Source of the DNA: Arbacia lixula
Lineage: Eukaryota > Echinodermata > Echinoidea > Arbacioida > Arbaciidae
DNA: 64,000 nt
NCBI GenBank assembly: GCA_963669155.1
Contig: OZ022580.1
Coordinates: 29,121,598-29,185,597 of the forward strand
Reading direction: 5' to 3'
Shown: positions 57,448-64,000 of the stretch, piece by piece
Layout of the letters: the number at the start of each line of letters is the position of its first letter
Position numbering within the stretch: position 1 is the stretch's first letter
Made by a program: the position numbers and the translations under genes
Notes under the pieces: generated by a model
Told to the model about the DNA's origin: nothing
The model's input: the letters and a program-made list of their open reading frames with translations, nothing else
The model's database searches: none

Positions 57448-57813
57448 CTACATCTCGGTGTCCCTTTCCTGTCCGGCGATGCCACTCTCCTCGATGCTGT
57501 GATCGCCCTTGCTCTGTGTCGAGTAGTCTCCCAAAGTGTCCGAGCTGCTCAACCCTGACACGTTCCCCTCCTTGACACTGTACTTCCCCTTGGTGGCCCA
57601 GATGCTGGAGACCCATGTGCTTGAATTCCACGGGGAGGAGGAGGTGGAGGAGGCAGTGCGGGCAGTCCCCGACCGGGACAACTCCTCCTCATCGCCACAG
57701 AAAGAGCAGGTCAGTCCCCACTGCTTGCGGATGACTGGCTTCCGCACGCAGTACAGAAGGAATATGATCAGCCCTTGGAAGGAGTTGAAGATAATGAAGA
57801 TCGCCTGCGCCAC
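57448..57813 (-). CDS. Copy 2 terminal exon: TM7 and tail
   Basis: Acceptor (minus strand) ttcttacag; stop at 57448-57450. Same TM7 ([20 protein letters not shown]). The tail has lost a few Ser/Thr residues relative to copy 1 and ends RDTEM, still T at -2 with a hydrophobic last residue. Confidence 0.95.
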   Translation of the reverse strand: MAQAIFIIFNSFQGLIIFLLYCVRKPVIRKQWGLTCSFCGDEEELSRSGTARTASSTSSSPWNSSTWVSSIWATKGKYSVKEGNVSGLSSSDTLGDYSTQSKGDHSIEESGIAGQERDTEM

Positions 57814-58921
57814 CTGTAAGAAGAATGGTATCATTAACTCTTCCTGTGCCAGACAAAATGCTGCTCTATGGGATTTGCGTGCTTCACTGATGGACACATG
57901 CAAACCAGCGCATAAAGACTTAAAACAAACATGTAGTAAGGATGGCGTGCTCCATCCTGTAAATGAATGAAAAACAAGTAAGAAAAAAAAAATCTTGGAA
58001 CCAGACGGGATTTGAACTTGCAATCTACCGCTCACCGGGCAGCGATCTAACCATGCAAGCTATTTCTAGTTCACGGATCAAGACACGGCAGCATGGAAAC
58101 AAATACCGAAGAGTCTCATTTAATCTGACTCATTAATATTCATGAGTAGTCTGCCGTATGGACCATTCGGCTAGATTTTATAGAAAGGACTTTCTAGAGA
58201 AATTTCAATTTACAAAGAAAATTTAGGCAAACACCCAGTAGTAAAGATAGCCCAGGGATGTGTTATGGAAGGATATGAAGCAACTTTCTTTCTTTGAACC
58301 CATGCGTTGCACCGCAAATGATAAGAAACACAGCTCCGAGAGACAAAACAGGAAATTAAAAATATTTTTTTCCAAGTTGAAAGCAGCTAAATATCGGTGC
58401 CGCGCATGGGACATCAAAGCATTGTGGTGATTGTTGAATGTTTTGGAAATTCATTATCACGCTTTAGTATCCACAACAAGAGCATCCATTGAATGTATTA
58501 TGCTCGAGTTTTTCTCCTTCCTAACACATCCTTTGATAGCGTGCTCTATCCTGTAAATGAATGAAAAACAAGTCTGACAAAAATAAAACATGTTTTTTTT
58601 TATCAAATGTTTCATTTTTATATAATGAAGTAGATTCACATCATTTATAAATAACTGAAAGAAAAAAAATAAGCAGAACGAGTATGAGTAGAATTTGACA
58701 ACAAATCAAACAACCAAAGATATGAGCACACTATTAACATACCTCAATTTGCACAAAACTGTTTATCAACTCCTATTACAAGTGCTACAAACCCTTCACT
58801 AATTTCATATTTCCAGTATGGTTTGTACACACGGTTCATATGATTACAACAAAATATATTAAATGTGTATTTGTAGTGAAGTGTGAGAAGTCGTATGTTT
58901 TATTGCAATGTATCTCCGTTG

Positions 58922-58968
<47 letters not shown>

Positions 58969-60321
58969 TGTATATATATATATATATATATGTATTTATT
59001 TACCCAGGGTAGCCCTTTCAATGGCTGAACACTGTCCTACCAGGGCGCCCTGCTTTGACATATAACATATATACAAAGTCCGATGTGGACTGTAGAAATG
59101 TTAAGCCTAGCCTACATTAAACCTTTCTCCTAGCAGTGCACCATGCTCAGAGCTACATTTACATGAACGTCTTGTTTGATTGACATAAGATTGTCCACAA
59201 CCTTGTTTCTAAAACTTAGTTACAGAAAACAACAACAAATATCATTCGCGCTTAACTCAGGTTTACGTAAAGGCACATTGGTAATCAAGTCTATACCCAG
59301 GGTCGACGTATTTCACTGCTTTATATCATGGGTCGGTACTTGTTCTACTTACTTGACTTAAGGCTTCAATCAAGAGGAGGTATCCTGCAATCCAAGTCAG
59401 ACCAAGGAGAACCAGGATGGTGACGGCATTCTGGATGCGCTCGACCGTGTCACGTCTCTCGTCCTTTGCGTCCTTCTTCAGCTTGCCTGCGACCTTGGTG
59501 GAGAGGATGAGTTGGCGAACGACGAGGATGAAGATGATGACGTTGGCAACGAGGATGATGGCCATCGGGATCAGGAGGCCGCCGATGCGAGGCAAGAGCT
59601 GGAGGAAGCAGCTGCACAGATAAGAATAGCATTTCAGATTAATTGATTTCAGGATGATCAAAGGATATCATGATTTACTGATAAGGTGTTCGGCTATTCA
59701 CGGCCAGTTTTTCAGGGAGCAACAACAGCAGTGTTGCAGTGTTGTAAACATTTAACGTCTTAAAAATTAAGTCCAAACAAAGTGAATCAGGTGCATTTTC
59801 ACAATGTTTTCCTCAGCCATTGTCTTGCCATCTTTGGTGTTTGTCTTATAATTTTATAATTAGCAGCAACAGGGGTGTTGCAGTGTTGTAAGCTCAGTAT
59901 TTAACGTCTTAAAAATCAAGTAAAACAGAGTGAATCAGGTGCATTTTCACAATGCTATCTCAGCCAATGTCATATCATATTCGGTGTTCGTTTTATAATT
60001 TTATGACCTTAGATTCGAACAGTAGAAACTCTGGGGTTTGGTGAAAACATAAAAACATAACATAAAAACGTCATAAATATTTAGACATGTGATAATCAGG
60101 AGGCCATAAATGTGAACCCAAGCTACCGGTTCATGAAAGACATCATGATGACGAGACCATTTATGAGTTCCCCGGGAAGGGACAAAGAGCTTCATGGCCA
60201 TATTTTCGACAATTGTAACTTACTGTTTAAGGAAACTACTATGGAACAACAGTGAAGTTCAGAGCTCAGACAGGGGCTCATTTGGGGTTACTGTTACCCA
60301 TAATGCTGACTTACCACATTT

Positions 60322-60365
<44 letters not shown>

Positions 60366-63300
60366 CGCAACTGGGTCCATGTGTATGAATGAAATGTACG
60401 CAAGTGCATGAATTTATGTGTCTCATTAGAACATTCACTTTCATGAAGATGACTCTTTATATAGATAATATTTTTTTTTTTAGAAATGTTTTGAAATACG
60501 TTCTCTGCCTTCCGAATCTCACCAAACATATATAAATTTCAATTCGTTTAATTTGTGGATATTCTTTACATTTTGAATTGGTAAATTAAAACAATAAACG
60601 CTGAAATGAAATGTGAGCTAAATATCAAATTGCATCAAATGTTTAAAGTCATGATGCAAGTTCTCAACTTATAATCCATGATGGGATTGAATCGCCAAAA
60701 ACAAATACTATTAAAAATAGGTTCTGTATTTTAATTGCTGATTTAATTTTCAGATCTTACATGGCATGAAGAAAAAAAAAAGAAGAAGCGAAAATTTTGC
60801 ATTACTCACAGATCATCTTCTGCATAGTTTATGTTGGCGATGGCCCCTGTCAGAATCACAACCAAGGCTGGACCACCTGAATGAGAAAGGGGAGTAAATG
60901 ACAAATGGAACAGCACTCATACTGCATAAGAGGGAAGGAGGATATATGGTTCAAACTTTATCGTGGATGACTCCGATATATCGTGTTGCATCCACGGCTT
61001 AGAGATTAACATCATTGTCTCAATTTATGAAATGTTGTTCTGATTACGTAATAGCAACCTTAATACTGTGCTGCTTTATCTTGATTTGTATCACCTGCAA
61101 ATTCGATTTTATTGCCGCTATACGAAAAGCATGGACATAATAATACATTTGATAGATTTGATGTGTTGCTCATCGTATTCCCTACAACCAATACAGACAG
61201 TTGTCGGAAAACCCCTCGCTTACCCCAAGCAGCTAAGCCAGCCTTGATCATGAAGTTCTCAATGTAGCTGTTGAAGACACGGACGATGACCAGGTAGGTG
61301 TTGTAGCCTTCCACTCCCATCCACGCGATCGACGACAGGACAAAGTAGTGAACGAGGCTAGCCAGGAAGCCGCACGCACCCGATGCGACCTCCTGTCTGT
61401 TTCGATTGGTGTCTAGGGCGAGCATGAGGATGAACGTGGTGTAGAGGCCGAGCAGAGTGGCGCAAAGACAGATGAAGATCTGATGCGTCTGGCGACTTCG
61501 CAGTTTCCTTCAAGTGAAATGGTCCAGTTTGTTACTTGAGATATATCCTCATATAAATATTATTTTTGCTAGTACTTTGATGTGGCTTGAGTGTGATCTT
61601 TGCAAAATCATGTGAGAGTTGTGTGTGGGCTTGTGAAATAGAAAATGACCGACTCAGTTTGGCTTGAAATTTCTGGCCATCTGCTAAATGAGATTGAGAT
61701 GCTCTATAACTCCGTACTTCTCGTTAAAGTGTATGCTGTTCAGAACATTATCTCTTTCTCTGTATATATATATATGCCCTTCTTCTTGACGTTTTTTTTC
61801 TCACTGAAAAAGAATTGTCCATACATTTTAGCCACCATTTAATTAAAACAAATTAAATTACTTTGATCTCTCACAACCTATTGCACAGGTAGTGTGAATT
61901 TTTAAATTTACCCTTTTCACATTGTTCATGTCGCTGTCCAACACTCACCTGTTCCACAGATATGTTGCCAAGGTAACGACGAGGCAGATCATAGAGATGG
62001 AGCAGCCGATGTAGCTCAAAATATTGTAAGCTTCGTCACTTGGGGAGGCATGAATATCCTTTAGTCACAACGAAGAGGAATAGAGGTTGACGATAAATGA
62101 TAATTTCAAGCAAACATATATTTAAAAAAATGGTCAATATGTATTTTGAAAATGACAGTGACAGCATAGAAGAGTCATTAAAAGTAAATATGTTATGGAT
62201 TATTGTAGAAACAACTGCAGTAGATGCAACTAAATTTAAATTGATCCAAATGTAAAGAGAAAATAGGTATTTTTTTTACCTCCAAATTTTCATTCTTCTT
62301 CAGGATATGACGTGTTCGGTCACCGCCACCGGAAGTGACGTAGCGGTGAAGAATTTGGTCATGTACTCTTGGAAGTTGGTATCGCCCCCCGTCACGATTC
62401 AAAGAAGGTTTTGTGGATATTTTACCAATGCAGTCTAACTGTCTTCCGACCAACTTTAAGATAGGTTTACGTTTTTATTTATCTCCATTCATTATTATAA
62501 ATTAGCACACAACAGTTGAAGTAACGTGTATGTTTCAGGGATTTTGTGATAAGCATCAATATTCCTTGGGTGTAATAACAATAATCAAAATAAAGAATAT
62601 AATTTATTGCAAATAAGTGTCTTTGAGGTGTTTCTGTGTAATTATGGTAATTGATACACTTACAACATCTATAATCTTACAACATTTATAACAAATCTAC
62701 TTTTGAATTAATTTCACTTTAATTTCTAACTAGTATTCAACGTCAAACATGACTACGTGAGAATATTAACAATAGACTCGGCATTTTCCTCACAGATGTA
62801 TACATTGTAAAAGTGTGAAAGATTACTTGTCTCTGTCACAGACTTTTGCTAGTTCCCAAGAAACAAAAAATGAATTACATCACCTTCTTTAAATTAAAAA
62901 AAAAAAAAACATTTTTACCATAAGTATGGCGAAGTTCGTCAGATGATCGCAGGCGCAGATATATGTTTCTGTTGTGGTCTCATTGCCATAGCTGTCTATG
63001 GTGGTAGTGACGTCATACGACACAAGGTTGCAGCCACGGGTTGACCAATCAGAGATGGTCTCATTCCAGTACACACAGGTTTGGTTTACGTACTCAAGCT
63101 AGTTTACAAATTAAAAAAAAAATGATATATGCATCAAATGCTCTTGCTCGTGAAAAGATTTCATTGTAACATTGTTTTCCCTTCCAACGCTTCATTTCCT
63201 TTTGTGGAGATCACATCTTACACTGATAATTCATTGAGATGAAATGTGTAGTCGCCTTAATAGTACAGATGTTTGAGAACAGTGGCTTTGAAACTTAAGT

Positions 63301-63940
63301 TTCAAGTTCAAACTATTAACCACACTTGGAAAGAAACAATCAGTATGTTTTCTTTTTTTATATATCAAACGATGAATTTTATCGGTAACATCATATCAGT
63401 TTGGCACAGCGCCATTCCTTAAAGTTGATATGGTGGACATAGTATGTGAATGGATATATTCTTGCATTTCATCCTGCCAAGGGCTTTTCAATTCATTTCA
63501 TGAATACCATTTACACCATGAGATATAGTATAAGGATCCTTTATTCAATATGCGCAACACCTTTCTCACACTCTGTACCCTTTGTGGGTCATTGAAGCAC
63601 TTTTAGCACACGTACTGCACATAAATCCGATACAGGAACACTTTGGCACATAAAGTGTTAACAGTCACAATTCCACTATTGGGAAAAACCTACTGATTAC
63701 CTCCAAGGCTATGAACGTGAGGTTAACGGGCTCCTGGAGGTTTTCCACCACCACCCCACCGACACTCAGCGCGATTACGGGGGTGTTGGCTGTGCGATTC
63801 ACATAGTCATTCTCTCCACTGAAATTTTGCACCGATCGCGAGATGAAGAGAGAGGGCGTGGCGAAGATGGTGAAGATGATGCGGACGCTGCTCCCGTTCT
63901 CGTTCCCCTCAGTCCCCGTGACGTCAGGCGGGATGTTCAC
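57448..63940 (-). CDS. Inverted second copy of the adhesion GPCR (C-terminal part; 7 exons, 5' end beyond the window)
   Basis: Minus-strand exons 63701-63940 (GAIN-B), 62919-63098 (GPS), 61949-62058 (TM1), 61224-61507 (TM2-3), 60810-60876 (TM4), 59353-59611 (TM5-6) and 57448-57813 (TM7 and tail) match copy 1 exon for exon: the first six have identical lengths and phases, and the last is 366 rather than 378 nt. Predicted proteins differ at few positions up to TM7; the tail is more diverged but keeps blocks such as [14 protein letters not shown]. The gene points toward copy 1, tail to tail. GPS HL/T and the membrane signatures are intact and I see no stop or frameshift, so it is probably functional. 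Whether it too carries propellers and an EGF array cannot be seen here. Confidence 0.93.
57840..58745 (-). mobile_element. Composite repeat insertion in the TM6-TM7 intron of copy 2
   Basis: Copy 1's intron is 509 bp and this one is 1,539 bp; the extra kilobase lies here. It includes a tRNA-like stretch (57998-58072) and the dispersed repeat also present at 505-592 and 3222-3960. ctgtaaatgaatgaaaaacaa, following gcgtgctcyatc, occurs twice (about 57943 and 58537). Confidence 0.8.
57998..58072 (-). repeat. tRNA-like SINE head or tRNA pseudogene
   Basis: Minus strand, 75 nt. The ends GAACTAG and CTGGTTC pair as a 7-bp acceptor stem (one G-T), there is an anticodon-arm-like CTGCC/GGTAG, and a B box aGTTCAAATCC. 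The T stem has mismatches and the anticodon loop is one base too long, so a working tRNA is unlikely. A T run follows. Confidence 0.55.
58925..58992. repeat. TA microsatellite
   Basis: TA tract broken by cagtg, in copy 2's last intron. Further TA tracts occur at 60326-60361 and 63967-63994. Confidence 0.9.
59353..59611 (-). CDS. Copy 2 exon: TM5 and TM6
   Basis: Acceptor tctgtgcag, donor gtaagt (minus strand), 259 nt as in copy 1. [20 protein letters not shown]: Trp of copy 1 is Leu here and Val is Ile. ICL3 has VAGKLKK for VTGKLKK. Confidence 0.95.
59717..60004. repeat. Two-copy tandem repeat in copy 2 intron (about 140 bp unit)
   Basis: Units share gtgttgcagtgttgtaa, atttaacgtcttaaaaat and gtgaatcaggtgcattttca, then ttataattttat. 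Copy 1 has a single related segment near 43870-43930, so the tandem doubling happened in copy 2. Confidence 0.8.
60810..60876 (-). CDS. Copy 2 exon: TM4
   Basis: Acceptor ctcattcag, donor gtgagt (minus strand), 67 nt. [20 protein letters not shown] as in copy 1. The last split codon changes Ile to Leu. Confidence 0.93.
61224..61507 (-). CDS. Copy 2 exon: TM2 and TM3
   Basis: Acceptor ttcacttgaag, donor gtaagc (minus strand), 284 nt. [20 protein letters not shown], with one Met to Ile change in TM2; TM3 signature identical. Confidence 0.94.
61949..62058 (-). CDS. Copy 2 exon: TM1
   Basis: Acceptor tgactaaag, donor gtgagt (minus strand), 110 nt. Encodes the same residues as copy 1 ([18 protein letters not shown] onward). 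Confidence 0.93.
62215..62460. mobile_element. Insertion specific to copy 2 (unidentified)
   Basis: The GPS-TM1 intron is 860 bp here and 604 bp in copy 1. The extra part, with a short minus-strand frame (GRYQLPRVHDQILHRYVTSG), is absent from copy 1. Family not recognised. Confidence 0.5.
62919..63098 (-). CDS. Copy 2 exon: GPS
   Basis: Acceptor gtaaactag, donor gtaaaa (minus strand), 180 nt. [18 protein letters not shown] at the start (copy 1 has RGYENQ), then [15 protein letters not shown]. The cleavage site is intact. Confidence 0.94.
63701..63940 (-). CDS. Copy 2 exon: GAIN subdomain B
   Basis: Acceptor atgattgtag, donor gtaatc (minus strand), 240 nt. VNIPPDVTGTEGNENGSSVR, then [20 protein letters not shown]. 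Leftmost-coding exon of copy 2 within the window; earlier exons lie beyond 64000. Confidence 0.93.
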
Positions 63941-63961
63941 CTACAATCATTGACATGGTTC

Positions 63962-63998
<37 letters not shown>

Positions 63999-64000
63999 TT

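Noticed and set aside
57536..57970. 144-codon plus-strand frame at the copy 2 end
   Set aside because: Antisense shadow of the TM7/tail exon of copy 2.
57998..58072. Functional tRNA gene
   Set aside because: Acceptor stem pairs well, but the T stem has mismatches and the anticodon loop has eight bases; it also sits in a repeat block.

Overview
This is animal nuclear DNA: long AT-rich introns, GT-AG and GC-AG splice sites, dense microsatellites, and remnants of L2/CR1-like, RTE-like and Penelope-like retroelements plus small inverted-repeat transposons. The protein domains and the overall look (about 37% GC by eye, fibropellin-like EGF repeats, an L2-tailed tRNA SINE) suggest an invertebrate deuterostome, perhaps an echinoderm. 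That is an impression, not a demonstrated assignment.

The plus strand carries one very large gene, exons 4486-45182. I could place 46 exons whose phases join without a break into about 2,517 codons, open at the 5' end and ending in TAG at 45180-45182. The product reads as a composite adhesion GPCR. It has three complete six-bladed LRP-type beta-propellers, capped by EGF, LDL-receptor class A and EGF modules. A tandem array of near-identical 38-residue EGF exons follows (19 EGF modules in all), then an Ig domain, a SEA domain, a hormone-receptor-motif-like Cys module, a GAIN domain with an intact GPS (HL/T), seven membrane helices, and a Ser/Thr-rich tail ending in a PDZ-ligand-like TGV.

A second, closely related gene copy lies in inverted, tail-to-tail orientation at the right end (minus strand, exons 57448-63940, continuing beyond the window). 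It shows GAIN-B, GPS and all of the 7TM region with identical exon phases and almost identical lengths. The duplicated arms also share 3' flanking DNA up to a conserved AATAAA, and end near 47.27 kb and 55.20 kb. Introns have since been changed by arm-specific insertions: a Penelope-like fragment in copy 1, and SINE/dispersed-repeat and other DNA in copy 2.

The 8 kb spacer between the arms is a graveyard of retroelements: an RTE-like 3' end (+), a decayed RTE-like element (-), a palindromic MITE and a CR1/Jockey-like 3' end. Introns of the first gene hold L2/CR1-like and RTE-like fragments, four palindromic/TIR elements and a tRNA-SINE. The first 4.5 kb holds repeats only; I found no convincing first exon there. 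All exon calls are by eye and have no transcript support.
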